From Marinobacter maroccanus (GTDB lineage: Bacteria; Pseudomonadota; Gammaproteobacteria; Pseudomonadales; Oleiphilaceae): a stretch of 64,000 nucleotides of DNA. Below, piece after piece: positions 38,749-53,754 of the stretch (the stretch's first letter is position 1; every line of letters begins with the position of its first letter). Under the pieces are notes generated by a model. The model did not search any database. It was not told where the DNA came from and saw only the letters and a program-made list of their open reading frames with translations. The stretch lies in the NCBI RefSeq assembly GCF_002933275.1, contig NZ_PSSX01000002.1, forward strand, positions 372,001-436,000, given 5' to 3'. The translations under genes and the position numbers were made by a program.

Positions 38749-38791
38749 AAGGCCATCGCATCCAGGTTTTCACCCGGAACACGATGGCCTT
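38749..38791 (-). terminator. eno terminator
   Basis: AAGGCCATCG (38749-38758) pairs with CGATGGCCTT (38782-38791). The 23-base apical part can extend the stem (CCaGGT with ACCcGG). On the minus strand the stem is followed by TTTTTG, about 58 bases past the eno stop. Confidence 0.85.
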
Positions 38792-38849
38792 AACAGTTTT
38801 TCGCCGATTGCCGGCCTGACACTTTGCCAGAACCGGTCAGATCAGTCGA

Positions 38850-40163
<1,314 letters not shown>

Positions 40164-40185
40164 TCATGTTCAAATTTGGGAGTCA

Positions 40186-40293
40186 GAGCGAGCGGGAACG
40201 GCCCTGCGAAAACCGCTACAAGCACATCCATGTGCGCTTGTTTCGGGCCATCCATGGCCCTCTACATTTTCGCAGGGCCGTTCCCGCTCGCTC
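40186..40293. repeat. Copy C of the dispersed hairpin-core element
   Basis: Perfect 27-bp arms (40186-40212 and 40267-40293) surround a 54-base core (40213-40266). The arm ends GGCCCTGCGAAAA on the core side and shares only the AAAA/TTTT junction with copy B. On the minus strand, the direction of kdsA and eno, the core forms GGGCC-ATGGAT-GGCCC (40245-40260) and GCAC-ATGGAT-GTGC (40222-40235). It fills most of the 180-base gap between kdsA and eno. Confidence 0.93.
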
Positions 40294-40325
40294 CCATAGT
40301 CCGCGTAAAACGCCAACACCGCCAA

Positions 40326-42844
<2,519 letters not shown>

Positions 42845-42889
42845 TCATCTCAAGATGGGACGCCAGACTACCAGAAAGGCCCCATTGAC

Positions 42890-44245
42890 TCAATCACATT
42901 CCCGCTCTACAACCAGCCGCCAACCGGCGGCATGGGCGCCTCCCGAGTATTGTTCAGAACACCATAAATCGCCAACAGCAATGAGCTCCGCCGCCTCCCC
43001 GGAACCGGCGAAAACCAGCGGCAGACGGGCCCTTTCCCAGGGTGGAACGGCAACTTCCTGCAGCCACTTCTTGAGCGAACGGGACGGACCATCGGGACGG
43101 AAACGGACCCGCTCACCACCCTGCCTCGTAAATATCCGTATTGGCGGCAACGGCCTTTCCGGGGTAATGGCAGGTTCCAGCCTGAGGAACCATTCGCCAA
43201 AGTTCAACCCGGGACCGGGCTCCAGAGCAAGGGGAACGTCCTGCAGAGGCGGTTGATCGCGAACCAGGTAAAGATCGCCCTGAAAACGGCGCAGACTGAA
43301 GCCGTCGGATCGGAACTCCGGCTCCCGATCTTCCCCTGCAAACAGCAGGTCGTGAATGACCTGCTGCCAGTCAGCAATCGTTGGCGCATGAAACCCGCGC
43401 TCCCGAACCCACCAGCGAATCAGATTTTTCTGCTCCGCCAGAGGCAGCTTTTTCAGGCCATCAACGGGCAGACGGTCCCGGTCGCCGCCGACAGCCTGCC
43501 ACTGCATAGCCGCCAGCTTACGGTTAAGCGCCTCGCTTTCGGCGCAGGACTCCGCCGTGTGCCGGAGCCGGCGATTCAGGCCCGGCCAGCGCTCCCGCAG
43601 AGGCGGTAGCACGGTGTGGCGCAGAAAGTTCCGGTCGAATCGCTGGTCGGTATTGCTGGGATCGTCAATCCATGTCAGGCCGGCGGATCGCGCCCAGTGC
43701 TCAAGCTCGGCCCGCTCAAAACCCAGGAGGGGCCGGGCAAGGATCGCCGGGCCCAGTGGGCGACTGGCAGGCATGCCGGCCAGTCCTGCCACGCCACTGC
43801 CTCTGAGCATCCGGAACAGAACCGTTTCCGCCTGGTCGTCGCCATGGTGCGCCATCAAGAGCAGGTCTCCGCGCTGTATCAGCGCCTCGAAGGCGGAATA
43901 CCGCGCCTTGCGGGCCGCCTCTTCGATACCACCACCGCCAGCCGCATTACCCGCTGCAGCAACGTTTACCCGTTCGACCACCAGCGGCACACCCAGACGA
44001 TCACACAGGTCGCGGCAAAACGACTCGGTATCCGGCGCATTGGGCTGAAGCTGATGATTGATGTGCACTGCCCGCACGGTTCCGGTGCGGCCATGACAAT
44101 GAACTGCAAGGTGTAATAGCAGTGTCGAATCGAGGCCGCCGCTCAGGGCAACCCACAGGCGGGCGTGATCTGGGAGTTCTCTGACCGGGGCGCAAAGGGC
44201 CTCCGGCCAGCGGAATCCGGAGCCGGGCTCAGCGCCCGGTGTCAT
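42890..44245 (-). CDS. tilS: tRNA(Ile)-lysidine synthase
   Basis: Modifies C34 of tRNA(Ile2) so that it reads AUA. 451 residues. The PP-loop is [20 protein letters not shown]; the [19 protein letters not shown] segment is typical. N-terminal catalytic, central and C-terminal TilS domains are all present. Its start overlaps the accA stop by 17 bases. An accA-tilS-pyrG order is common in this group. Confidence 0.96.
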   Translation of the reverse strand: MTPGAEPGSGFRWPEALCAPVRELPDHARLWVALSGGLDSTLLLHLAVHCHGRTGTVRAVHINHQLQPNAPDTESFCRDLCDRLGVPLVVERVNVAAAGNAAGGGGIEEAARKARYSAFEALIQRGDLLLMAHHGDDQAETVLFRMLRGSGVAGLAGMPASRPLGPAILARPLLGFERAELEHWARSAGLTWIDDPSNTDQRFDRNFLRHTVLPPLRERWPGLNRRLRHTAESCAESEALNRKLAAMQWQAVGGDRDRLPVDGLKKLPLAEQKNLIRWWVRERGFHAPTIADWQQVIHDLLFAGEDREPEFRSDGFSLRRFQGDLYLVRDQPPLQDVPLALEPGPGLNFGEWFLRLEPAITPERPLPPIRIFTRQGGERVRFRPDGPSRSLKKWLQEVAVPPWERARLPLVFAGSGEAAELIAVGDLWCSEQYSGGAHAAGWRLVVERECD

Positions 44246-45182
44246 AGCGGGTCAGCCGCTCGTAGCGGCGGGATACCAGCTCATCCAGTGGCAGGCGGCT
44301 AAGTTCAGCGACGCCTTTTGCCAGAACCTCCTTCAGGGATTCCGACATTTTTTCGGGATTGCGGTGAGCGCCGCCTAAGGGCTCGGTCACCACGTTATCG
44401 GCCAGGCCGAGATCTTTCAGTCGATCGGCGGTAACACCCATGGCCTCTGCGGCCTGGGCGGCGTATTCCGCGCTCTTCCACAGGATTGAGGCGCAACCTT
44501 CCGGAGAAATAACCGCGTAGGTGGAATACTGCAGCATGTTTAACTGGTCACAGACACCGATGGCCAACGCGCCACCGGAACCGCCCTCGCCGATTACCGT
44601 GGAAATAATGGGTGTCTTCAGGCGGGACATAACAGCCAGATTGAAGGCAATGGCCTCACTCTGGCCCCGCTCTTCCGCACCAATGCCCGGATAAGCGCCC
44701 GGCGTATCGATAAAGGTAAGGATGGGCATCTTGAACCGCTCGGCCATTTCCATCAGACGCAGGGCCTTGCGATACCCTTCTGGGCGAGGCATACCAAAGT
44801 TACGCTTGACCTTGTCCCGCACTTCCCGGCCCTTCTGATGACCAATCACCATCACCGGCTTGTCATCCAGCCGGGCAGTGCCGCCGACGATGGCCAGGTC
44901 GTCTGCATAACGACGGTCACCGTGCAGCTCATCAAAATCCTCAAACATGGATTCGATGTAGTCCAGGGTATAAGGCCGGCGGGGATGGCGAGCCAGTCGG
45001 GCAACGTCCCAGGGCTTGAGATCGGAGAAAATGCTCTCGGTCAGGCTGACGCTCTTCTTCTTCAGCCGGGTGATCTCGTCGGTGATATTGATGTCGGTGT
45101 CGTTGCCAACCATCCGAAGCTCTTCAATCTTGGCTTCCAGGTCGGCGATTGGCTGTTCGAAATCCAGATAGTTAGGGTTCAT
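44229..45182 (-). CDS. accA: Acetyl-CoA carboxylase, carboxyltransferase alpha subunit
   Basis: With AccD, transfers carboxyl from biotin to acetyl-CoA in fatty-acid synthesis. 317 residues. [20 protein letters not shown] is the usual N-terminus, and the crotonase-like core has [40 protein letters not shown] and [18 protein letters not shown]. It lies 140 bases after dnaE. Confidence 0.98.
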   Translation of the reverse strand: MNPNYLDFEQPIADLEAKIEELRMVGNDTDINITDEITRLKKKSVSLTESIFSDLKPWDVARLARHPRRPYTLDYIESMFEDFDELHGDRRYADDLAIVGGTARLDDKPVMVIGHQKGREVRDKVKRNFGMPRPEGYRKALRLMEMAERFKMPILTFIDTPGAYPGIGAEERGQSEAIAFNLAVMSRLKTPIISTVIGEGGSGGALAIGVCDQLNMLQYSTYAVISPEGCASILWKSAEYAAQAAEAMGVTADRLKDLGLADNVVTEPLGGAHRNPEKMSESLKEVLAKGVAELSRLPLDELVSRRYERLTRYDTGR

Positions 45183-45242
45183 GATGTTCCATCATTTTTT
45201 GCCAGGCGGGAAAATGCTCCGCCAAACCAGAATTTGACACAA

Positions 45243-45297
45243 AGATAGCAGCGCCCGGTCAGTGGCTAAAGCGGACATTGGTATGAGTCCGCTATCT
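45243..45297. other. Competing inverted repeats between dnaE and accA
   Basis: AGCGGAC (45270-45276) can pair with GTCCGCT (45287-45293), while AGATAGC (45243-45249) can pair with GCTATCT (45291-45297). The two stems share bases 45291-45293 and so compete. There is no good T run. It may be a weak terminator or a leader structure for accA; nothing else is recognised in this 140-base gap. Confidence 0.35.
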
Positions 45298-45322
45298 GAC
45301 AAACTTTTAATTTTCAGCTTTC

Positions 45323-48300
45323 TCAATCATAGACCAGTTCTACCGACTGGTCGCCTACCAGGTAACGGAGCTCCAGTAGCAGGTTGTCATCCGGCTGCAC
45401 CCGCCAGGACTCGCCCAACTCGATCCGGGTAGACGCCTCGGGGCTGCTGTACTCTATCCAGACCGGACTACCCTCACACCGGAAAGGTCTCAGGGTGGTT
45501 TCCAGTTTCTCCAGCAGGCCGTTCTGTAGCTGATCGGCATGCAGGTTCAGCTTTAGTCCGCGGCTGAACTGCTGGCGAGCGCTCGCCACATCCATAACCG
45601 TGCTCACCCGCATCTTCATCTGGCCGGAATAGTCGTCGTGGCTGACCTGCCCCTCCACCACGATCACCTGGTCTGACTGCAACAGTTCCCGATTTTCGAA
45701 GAAAGCTTCCGAGAACAGGGTGGCCTCGATCCGGGCACTCCTGTCGTCCAGCGTAATGAAACACATGGTGGAGCCGGTGCGGGTTTTCATGGTGCGCTGG
45801 GCAACCACCAACCCGGCGACCCGCTGGGGAGACTTGTTCGGCTTCAGATCGGCAATGGAAGACCGGACAAACCGCCGAACTTCTTTTTCGTACTCATCAA
45901 ACGGGTGGCCGGTGAGGTAAAGCCCCAGGGTATCTTTCTCGCCTTTCAGCCGCTGTTTTTCAGGCCACTCGCGCATACCGGCCACGTCCTCGTAGGGATC
46001 GCCACCGTCGCCCGCCTCGAGCATTTCACCGAACATATCCATCATGCCAACGGATTCGTTCCGGGATTGCTGGCCGGCCTGCTGCACGGCCTTATCGATG
46101 CTGGCCATCAGCTGAGCCCGGCTGGCACCAAGCTTGTCCATGGCGCCGCACCGGATCAGCGCTTCCATTGCGCGTTTGTTGACCTTTTTCAGGTCAATGC
46201 GCCGGCAAAAATCGAAAATATCCTGATAGGGCTCGCCATCACCACGCCCTTCGACGATGCTCTGGATCGGGCCCTCGCCCAGGCCTTTAATCGCACCGAG
46301 GCCATAAACAATCTGGCCCTCGTCGTTGACGGTAAAAGTGTATTCCGAGCGGCTGACGTCGGGCACCAGAAGATCCAGCTTCATGTTCCGGCACTCTTCC
46401 ACCAGCGTGACCACCTTGTCGGTGTTCTGCATATCGGCGGTCAGTACCGCGGCCATGAATTCCGCCGGGTAATGGGCTTTCAGCCAGAGGGTCTGGTAGG
46501 ACACCAGCGCATAGGCGGCCGAGTGGGATTTGTTGAAGCCGTAGCCGGCAAACTTTTCCACCAGGTCGAAGATGTTTTCTGCGAGGGTTGTGTTGATGCC
46601 ATTTTTCTCGCAACCATCCAGAAAGAACTGTTTCTGCTTGGCCATCTCCTCGGGTTTTTTCTTGCCCATCGCCCGACGCAGCATGTCAGCGTTACCGAGG
46701 CTATAGCCTGCCATCACCTGGGCAATCTGCATGACCTGCTCCTGGTAAAGGATGACCCCGTAGGTGGGTTCCAGAACCGGCTTCAGGCCTTCATATTGAT
46801 AATCCGGGTGCGGGAAGGACATGGGTTGGCGACCGTGCTTACGGTCGATAAAGTCATCCACCATGCCCGACTGCAGAGGCCCCGGCCGGAACAGGGCCAC
46901 CAGGGCGATCATGTCTTCCAGAGAGTCCGGCTGGAGGCGGCGAATCAAGTCCTTCATGCCCCGGGATTCCAGCTGGAACACCGCCGTGGTTTCGGCTTTC
47001 TTGAGCATGTCGAACGAGGGCGCGTCATCCAGCGGGATCTCGTTGATGTCGAGCGGCTGCATGCCCTTCTTTTCCCGGCGCGGATTGATCATGTTCAGCG
47101 CCCACTTGATGATCGTGAGCGTCCGCAAGCCCAGGAAGTCGAACTTCACCAGTCCGGCGTCTTCCACATCGCCCTTGTCGAACTGGGTCACCAGGCTGCC
47201 ACCCTCGTCGTCGCAGTACAGGGGCGAGAAATCGGTGATCTTGGTGGGCGCGATCACCACACCACCCGCGTGTTTACCGGCGTTCCGGCACACGCCCTCA
47301 AGTTTCAGGGCCATTTCCCAGATTTCCTGGGCTTCCTCGTCGTTCTCGAGAAACTCGACCAGCTGGGGCTCCTGCTCCAGAGCCTTTTCCAGGGTCATGC
47401 CCGGCTCGAAGGGGATCATCTTGGAGAGTTTGTCAGCCAGACCGTAGGATTTGCCCTGGACCCGGGCGACGTCACGCACAACCGCCTTCGCCGCCATGGT
47501 GCCAAAGGTAATGATCTGCGACACCGCCTCTCGCCCGTACTTCTGGGCGGTGTACTCGATTACCCTGTCCCGGCCTTCCATGCAGAAGTCAACGTCGAAG
47601 TCGGGCATGGAGACCCGTTCCGGGTTCAGGAAGCGCTCGAACAGCAAGTCGTATTCCAGGGGATCCAGGTCGGTAATCAACTGGGCATAGGCCACCAGCG
47701 AGCCGGCACCGGAACCCCGGCCTGGCCCCACGGGCACACCGTTGTTCTTGGCCCACTTGATGAAGTCCATCACGATCAGGAAGTAGCCCGGGAACCCCAT
47801 CTGGATGATGATGTCCAGCTCGAAGTTCAGGCGTTTGTAGTAGGCCTCGCGTTTGGCATCGTATTCCGGATCGTCCTTGCTCAGAGTCTTGGCCAGCCGC
47901 TCTTCCAGACCCTCCTCGGAGACCTTCCGGAAATAGTCGTCCATGGTCATGCCATCCGGAATCGGATAGTTCGGCAGGAAGTATTCGCCCATCCTGACCT
48001 TCACCGAGCAACGCCGGGCAATCTCCACCGTATTCTCGATCGCTTCCGGGATGTCGCTAAACAGCTCGATCATTTCATCGGCGCTGCGCAGGTACTGCTG
48101 ATCACTGAAACGACGGTCACGGCGCGGATCATCCAGGGTACGGCTTTCGCCGATACAAACCCGGGCCTCGTGGGCTTCGAAGTCTTCCGCCTCAAGAAAG
48201 TGGACATCGTTGGTGGCCACCACCGGGAGTCCCAACGCACCGGCAAGCTCCACACTCAGGTGCAGACAGTCTTCGTCTCCAGGGCGACCGGTGCGCTGTA

Positions 48301-48805
48301 GCTCGAGGTAGTAGCTGTCAGGGTACAAATCCATCCAGTAACGGGCGCGCTCGCGGGCCAGTTCCGGCTTGCCCGCCGTCAAAGCCTTGCCCACATCACC
48401 CAGCTTTGATCCGGAGAGCGCGATCAGACCATTCGCCCGTGCCTCCAGCCACTTGCGCTGGATAATCGGCTTGCCGAACCGCTGGCCCTCGGTGTAACCC
48501 AGGGAAATGATTTCAGTGAGATTGAGATAACCATCGTTATCCCGCGCCAGCAGTGTCAGCCGGAACGGGTTCTCGGGCTCGTCCGGGTTTTCCAGCCACA
48601 GATCCGCGCCGATAATCGGTTTTACACCCGCTCCCATGGCCGCTTTGTAGAAACGTACCAGCGAGCACATGTTGGATTGCTCAGTGAGGCCAACGGCCGG
48701 CATGCCCAGCTCGGCAACGCGGTTGATCAGCGGTTTAACCCTGACCAGGCCATCCACCATGGAGTATTCGGAATGGACTCGGAGGTGTACAAAAGTCTGC
48801 GACAT
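45323..48805 (-). CDS. dnaE: DNA polymerase III alpha subunit
   Basis: Catalytic subunit of the replicative polymerase. 1160 residues, as in E. coli DnaE. The N-terminal PHP domain begins [37 protein letters not shown] and [20 protein letters not shown] hold the polymerase catalytic aspartates. The C-terminal part has the helix-hairpin-helix, the OB fold ([20 protein letters not shown]) and the tau-binding end. It follows the TlpA-like gene by 45 bases. A 798-residue opposite-strand frame is a shadow. Confidence 0.99.
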   Translation of the reverse strand: MSQTFVHLRVHSEYSMVDGLVRVKPLINRVAELGMPAVGLTEQSNMCSLVRFYKAAMGAGVKPIIGADLWLENPDEPENPFRLTLLARDNDGYLNLTEIISLGYTEGQRFGKPIIQRKWLEARANGLIALSGSKLGDVGKALTAGKPELARERARYWMDLYPDSYYLELQRTGRPGDEDCLHLSVELAGALGLPVVATNDVHFLEAEDFEAHEARVCIGESRTLDDPRRDRRFSDQQYLRSADEMIELFSDIPEAIENTVEIARRCSVKVRMGEYFLPNYPIPDGMTMDDYFRKVSEEGLEERLAKTLSKDDPEYDAKREAYYKRLNFELDIIIQMGFPGYFLIVMDFIKWAKNNGVPVGPGRGSGAGSLVAYAQLITDLDPLEYDLLFERFLNPERVSMPDFDVDFCMEGRDRVIEYTAQKYGREAVSQIITFGTMAAKAVVRDVARVQGKSYGLADKLSKMIPFEPGMTLEKALEQEPQLVEFLENDEEAQEIWEMALKLEGVCRNAGKHAGGVVIAPTKITDFSPLYCDDEGGSLVTQFDKGDVEDAGLVKFDFLGLRTLTIIKWALNMINPRREKKGMQPLDINEIPLDDAPSFDMLKKAETTAVFQLESRGMKDLIRRLQPDSLEDMIALVALFRPGPLQSGMVDDFIDRKHGRQPMSFPHPDYQYEGLKPVLEPTYGVILYQEQVMQIAQVMAGYSLGNADMLRRAMGKKKPEEMAKQKQFFLDGCEKNGINTTLAENIFDLVEKFAGYGFNKSHSAAYALVSYQTLWLKAHYPAEFMAAVLTADMQNTDKVVTLVEECRNMKLDLLVPDVSRSEYTFTVNDEGQIVYGLGAIKGLGEGPIQSIVEGRGDGEPYQDIFDFCRRIDLKKVNKRAMEALIRCGAMDKLGASRAQLMASIDKAVQQAGQQSRNESVGMMDMFGEMLEAGDGGDPYEDVAGMREWPEKQRLKGEKDTLGLYLTGHPFDEYEKEVRRFVRSSIADLKPNKSPQRVAGLVVAQRTMKTRTGSTMCFITLDDRSARIEATLFSEAFFENRELLQSDQVIVVEGQVSHDDYSGQMKMRVSTVMDVASARQQFSRGLKLNLHADQLQNGLLEKLETTLRPFRCEGSPVWIEYSSPEASTRIELGESWRVQPDDNLLLELRYLVGDQSVELVYD

Positions 48806-48850
48806 AACGTCAGGTTATTCCTGCTTTGAAATTCAGTTAGGGTAGCGGTC

Positions 48851-49318
48851 TCAGCCGCCGATCACGGCCCGGAGTTCTTCTTCAGTCTGAGGACCGAAAC
48901 GGGTTTCAACCGTATCGCCTTCCGGGTTGATCAGGAACGTGGCCGGCAGCGCGACCGGCAATTTCCAACCGAACCCGGGCCCGGGATCGTCCGCCAGCAT
49001 GGTGAATTCGATACCCATTCGGTCGCCGAGTTCCACCAGGGCATCGCCCCGTACGCCATCAAAATTGACACCCAACACAGTGATGTCGGGCGCCTTGTCC
49101 AGCTCATTGAGCTCTGGTATTTCTTCAAGACATGGCTTGCACCATTCCGCCCAGTAGTTAACCAGCACCCATTGACCGCGCAAGTTGTCCCAGTTCAGCT
49201 TTGTCCCCTCGGCCCGCTCAAGCTCGATCTTTTCACAACCCGCCATCGACAGAACAAGCAGCACAACAGCCACCGCATGAAGGCGGGAGCGACCACGAAC
49301 AGAATCAGGGTACTGCAC
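48851..49318 (-). CDS. TlpA-like thioredoxin-fold lipoprotein
   Basis: 155-residue lipoprotein with thiol-disulfide oxidoreductase fold. Lipobox LSMAGC follows a hydrophobic stretch (LHAVAVVLLVLSMAGC). The redox motif CKPC lies in LVNYWAEWCKPCLEEIPELN, and the cis-Pro segment is VALPATFLINPEGD. I chose GTG at 49318 because a near-perfect TAACAGGAGG lies about eight bases upstream; the in-frame ATG at 49366 has none. It is divergent from arsC and precedes dnaE on the same strand. Its partner protein is unknown. Confidence 0.88.
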   Translation of the reverse strand: MQYPDSVRGRSRLHAVAVVLLVLSMAGCEKIELERAEGTKLNWDNLRGQWVLVNYWAEWCKPCLEEIPELNELDKAPDITVLGVNFDGVRGDALVELGDRMGIEFTMLADDPGPGFGWKLPVALPATFLINPEGDTVETRFGPQTEEELRAVIGG

Positions 49319-49386
49319 TGGAAAACCTCCTGTTAGACTACCGGCCACATAAATCGTGGACTCCATTCAGACAATCAGGCACGAAG

Positions 49387-50389
<1,003 letters not shown>

Positions 50390-50446
50390 TACAGGCTCGG
50401 GTACCAGACGTACGTTGCTTAACACTTATTTATCCCGGAACACACT

Positions 50447-50818
50447 ATGCTGAATAACCCGAAAGCCCGCACCACGGTGCGGGCAACCATCGTGCTCTAT
50501 ATCGGCGTGCTTGCCACCCTGCTGATCACGACCTTCTACCCGGCACCCGTCGAAGGCGTATCAATACCGTTGATGCTGGCTGTGAAGCTGATTCCGCTGC
50601 TGCCCTTTGCGGTTACGGTGTTTCGGGGCCACAATCGGGGCTATATCTGGATGTCGTTCGTGGTGATCTTCTACTTTACCCAGGCCGTCGTTTCCGCCTG
50701 GCTGAGTGAGGGCGCTCCCGGACCGGTCATTCTGACGGTACTGACCTTCCTGCTGTTCACTGTTGCCATGATTCACCTTAAAGTGAACCGGCCAGTGGCG
50801 GATGGAAATACACCCTGA
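50447..50818 (+). CDS. DUF2069 membrane protein
   Basis: 123-residue inner-membrane protein with four hydrophobic helices (for example IVLYIGVLATLLITTFY and LTVLTFLLFTVAMIHL). The loop RGHNRGYIWMSFVVIFYFTQ is typical of DUF2069. The family function is unknown, but its pairing with wrbA is widely conserved. Confidence 0.86.
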   Translation: MLNNPKARTTVRATIVLYIGVLATLLITTFYPAPVEGVSIPLMLAVKLIPLLPFAVTVFRGHNRGYIWMSFVVIFYFTQAVVSAWLSEGAPGPVILTVLTFLLFTVAMIHLKVNRPVADGNTP

Positions 50819-50838
50819 ATACCTGGACCTGACCTTTT

Positions 50839-52656
50839 ATGGCTGAAGCAAGCAACTCCGGAACCGTGCAGCGGCCACCCGCGCCGCCCAGAAGTACCCT
50901 GACCCTGAGAGATGTTTGCACCGCACTTGTGACCAGCGGAGAAATCGGCCAGGAAGACGCCGAACGGGTGCTTTCGGCCAATCTCGGCGCAGCCACTGGC
51001 GAAGGACAGAAGGGAAAACGCCATCCGCTGGAACTGGTTGCCATTGCCGCGCTTACCAGCCAGAAAAGCGGCCGCACCCTCGACCTGGACCGACTGACCC
51101 ACTGGCTGGCCGATTGGGCCGGGCAACCCTACTACCATATTGACCCTCTGAAGATCGACACACCCGCCATTGCCCGGGTGATGTCTTACGCCTTCGCCCA
51201 ACGCCACGGCATTCTGGCGGTAGAGATCGGCACGGAAGAGGTACTGGTCGCCAGCAGTGAGCCGTTCAAGAGCGACTGGGTGCAAAACCTTCAACAGGCT
51301 GTCCGCAAGGACATCCGTCGCGTTGTCGCCAACCCCGAGGATATCCGCCGGTATACGGTGGAGTTCTACCAGCTGGCCAACTCCGTCAGCAAGGCCAGTG
51401 GCGGCCAGGGCCCTGGGGTGGCGGGCAATCAGAATTTCGAACAGTTACTGGATCTTGGCGCCAGCGAACATCCGGACGCCAATGACCAGCACGTCGTCAA
51501 GATCGTCGACTGGCTTCTGCAGTACGCCTTCGACCAGCGCGCCTCGGATATTCACATCGAGCCCCGCCGCACCGTCACCCAGGTGCGGTTCCGGATCGAC
51601 GGCGTGCTGCACAACGTTTATGAGTTCCCCGAGCATGTGGGCGTGGCGGTGACCAGTCGCCTCAAGATCCTCGGGCGCCTGAATGTCGCGGAAAAACGCC
51701 GCCCCCAGGACGGTCGCATCAAGACCCGCAAACCCGACAACCGAGAGGTGGAACTGCGTCTCGCCACTATGCCGACTGCCTTTGGCGAAAAGATGGTCAT
51801 GCGGATCTTTGATCCTGACGTTCTTTTGAAGTCCTACGAGCAACTGGGATTCGGCAAGGAAGACCGCCAGCGCTGGCAGGAAATCACGTCCCGTCCGCAC
51901 GGTATTGTCCTGGTGACCGGGCCGACCGGGTCCGGCAAAACCACGACCCTGTATTCGACCCTGAAACAGATTGCCTCTCCCGAGCTCAACGTCTGCACCA
52001 TTGAAGATCCCATCGAAATGGTGGAGCCGGCGTTCAACCAGATGCAAGTTCAGACCAACATCGACCTGACCTTTGCGGCCGGCGTGCGGGCCCTGCTGCG
52101 ACAGGATCCGGATATCATCATGATCGGTGAGATCCGGGATCTGGAAACAGCGGAAATGGCGGTTCAGGCCGCTCTCACTGGCCATCTGGTGCTCTCAACC
52201 CTGCACACCAACGATGCCCCGAGCGCGATTACCCGGATGATGGAACTCGGCATTCCGCCTTACCTGATTCGGGCCACGGTACTGGGCGTGATGGCACAAC
52301 GGCTTGCCCGAACTCTGTGCCCCCATTGCAAGGCGCCCGGCCCTGCTGACGAACAGGCCTGGCAGACCCTGACCCGGCCCTGGAAAGCGCCGGTTCCCAA
52401 GCAGTTCTATCAGCCCGTGGGTTGTCTGGAGTGCAGGAACACCGGGTATCTCGGCCGCGCAGGGGTTTATGAAATCATGACACTATCAGGCCCGTTGCTA
52501 CGTCAAATCACCGATCATTGCGAGCTGGAGCAGCTGAGGCTGGATGCCTACAAGGAAGGCATGAAATCCCTGCGCCTGAGTGGTGCCCAGAAAGTGGCCG
52601 CCGGGCAGACAACGGTCGAGGAAATTCTGAGGGTAACGCCTGAAAGCCAGCGTTGA
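50839..52656 (+). CDS. Orphan GspE/PulE-type secretion ATPase
   Basis: 605-residue hexameric ATPase of the type II secretion/type IV pilus family. An N-terminal region (about 1-180) resembles the T2SSE_N/MshEN domain. Walker A is VTGPTGSGKTTTLYSTLKQ; the Asp box is ICTIEDPIEMVEP-like (CTIEDPIEMVEPAF), and Walker B is DPDIIMIGEIRDLETAEMA. The zinc tetracysteine has CPHCKAPG and CLECRNTGYLGRAGVYEIM. No other secretion or pilus gene is in the window, so the system it drives is unknown. It ends six bases from the convergent DUF3080 gene. Confidence 0.92.
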   Translation: MAEASNSGTVQRPPAPPRSTLTLRDVCTALVTSGEIGQEDAERVLSANLGAATGEGQKGKRHPLELVAIAALTSQKSGRTLDLDRLTHWLADWAGQPYYHIDPLKIDTPAIARVMSYAFAQRHGILAVEIGTEEVLVASSEPFKSDWVQNLQQAVRKDIRRVVANPEDIRRYTVEFYQLANSVSKASGGQGPGVAGNQNFEQLLDLGASEHPDANDQHVVKIVDWLLQYAFDQRASDIHIEPRRTVTQVRFRIDGVLHNVYEFPEHVGVAVTSRLKILGRLNVAEKRRPQDGRIKTRKPDNREVELRLATMPTAFGEKMVMRIFDPDVLLKSYEQLGFGKEDRQRWQEITSRPHGIVLVTGPTGSGKTTTLYSTLKQIASPELNVCTIEDPIEMVEPAFNQMQVQTNIDLTFAAGVRALLRQDPDIIMIGEIRDLETAEMAVQAALTGHLVLSTLHTNDAPSAITRMMELGIPPYLIRATVLGVMAQRLARTLCPHCKAPGPADEQAWQTLTRPWKAPVPKQFYQPVGCLECRNTGYLGRAGVYEIMTLSGPLLRQITDHCELEQLRLDAYKEGMKSLRLSGAQKVAAGQTTVEEILRVTPESQR

Positions 52657-52662
52657 TCCGAG

Positions 52663-53718
52663 TCAGGCCCCGGGTCGCAATCCGCACTGGCCCAGTAATT
52701 CCTGCCAGGCCTTGGTGTGGGCCGTCATGGCCATGTCCAGCTCACGCCAGAGACTGTCTTGGGCAACCTGCGATAGATGGCGCTGGTACCAGCCGGTGAA
52801 ACTCTCTGGCATGACCTCTTCCTGAACTTTGGCCAGCTGCTCGAACGGCTCGATGAGCGCAACCCGTCCCTGGGTCACGGCGCTCATGTAGGGCTGGATC
52901 TTTTCGATATACACGCTGAAGAACATGTTCTGCACAATGTCCGACTGGTTATTGGGCTTACCATCGAGGCACAGGGGGCGGCCGTCGATTCTCTGCCTGA
53001 GCAATTTTGTCCCGTCCTGCAGCCGTGTAGTCAAAAGAAGCGCGCTGTTGATCAACTGGCCGGCGCGGTATTCCGCCTGCCAGCGCTGATGAACGTCGCC
53101 GGCAAAATCGAGGGAAACCGCCAGATCTTCAGAGTACAAGCGGGCAACTGCTGCATTCAGGCTTTCAATATCAAGGGCCAGATCGGACACGGGATTGCCC
53201 TCTGGCGCGACCGGATAATAGCCCTTTGCCAGGGTGAACAGCTTCTCGATTTCTTCGACGCCCCAGGTGGCATTCCAGATGGCGATGGGCAGGGATTCAA
53301 GCTTGCTGTCGATACCACCGGCAAGCTCTTCGGCGAATTCTTCATCCTCTATTTCTGGCAGACAGTCCCTGGCCGCTTCGATAAACCGGATTTCATAACG
53401 AAGGCGGTTCAGGGGCTGCATAACCCGCCCCATTACCGAGGCTTTCTCACCAACCACATACTGCAGTTCGCAGCCGTAAAGCGAGAGAAAGTCGAGCATC
53501 CCCATGTCCAGCTCGGGCATGGTCAACACACGGTCGCGGCGGCGGGGAAGCTGGCTTGCGGAAGAGATGTCAGAAAACTCAGGGTCGGTCTCCAGTACCC
53601 GGGCCACCCGCTCCACATATTCATCCATCATGGGGCGGGCATCAGAGAAAGGGTCGCAACCGGCAAGAAGCACGACGAGAACCGGCGCAACGATTCTGCA
53701 AAATCCGGTTCCGGGCAT
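52663..53718 (-). CDS. DUF3080 lipoprotein
   Basis: 351 residues with a lipoprotein signal (IVAPVLVVLLAGC, Cys near residue 20). The mature, mostly helical protein has the DUF3080 segments DEYVERVARVLETDPEFSD, FLSLYGCELQYVVGEKASVM and GWYQRHLSQVAQDSLWRELD. Function is unknown. It is probably anchored to the outer membrane, as Asp follows the Cys (CDP), which is instead an inner-membrane retention signal in E. coli; the location is therefore uncertain. Confidence 0.85.
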   Translation of the reverse strand: MPGTGFCRIVAPVLVVLLAGCDPFSDARPMMDEYVERVARVLETDPEFSDISSASQLPRRRDRVLTMPELDMGMLDFLSLYGCELQYVVGEKASVMGRVMQPLNRLRYEIRFIEAARDCLPEIEDEEFAEELAGGIDSKLESLPIAIWNATWGVEEIEKLFTLAKGYYPVAPEGNPVSDLALDIESLNAAVARLYSEDLAVSLDFAGDVHQRWQAEYRAGQLINSALLLTTRLQDGTKLLRQRIDGRPLCLDGKPNNQSDIVQNMFFSVYIEKIQPYMSAVTQGRVALIEPFEQLAKVQEEVMPESFTGWYQRHLSQVAQDSLWRELDMAMTAHTKAWQELLGQCGLRPGA

Positions 53719-53754
53719 TCATTCCTCCTGCGATGGCGTTAAAAAGCCGTTGGC

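Noticed and set aside
45905-48301. 798-residue open frame antisense to dnaE
   Set aside because: Shadow frame; no start context and no domain, and the opposite strand is plainly dnaE.
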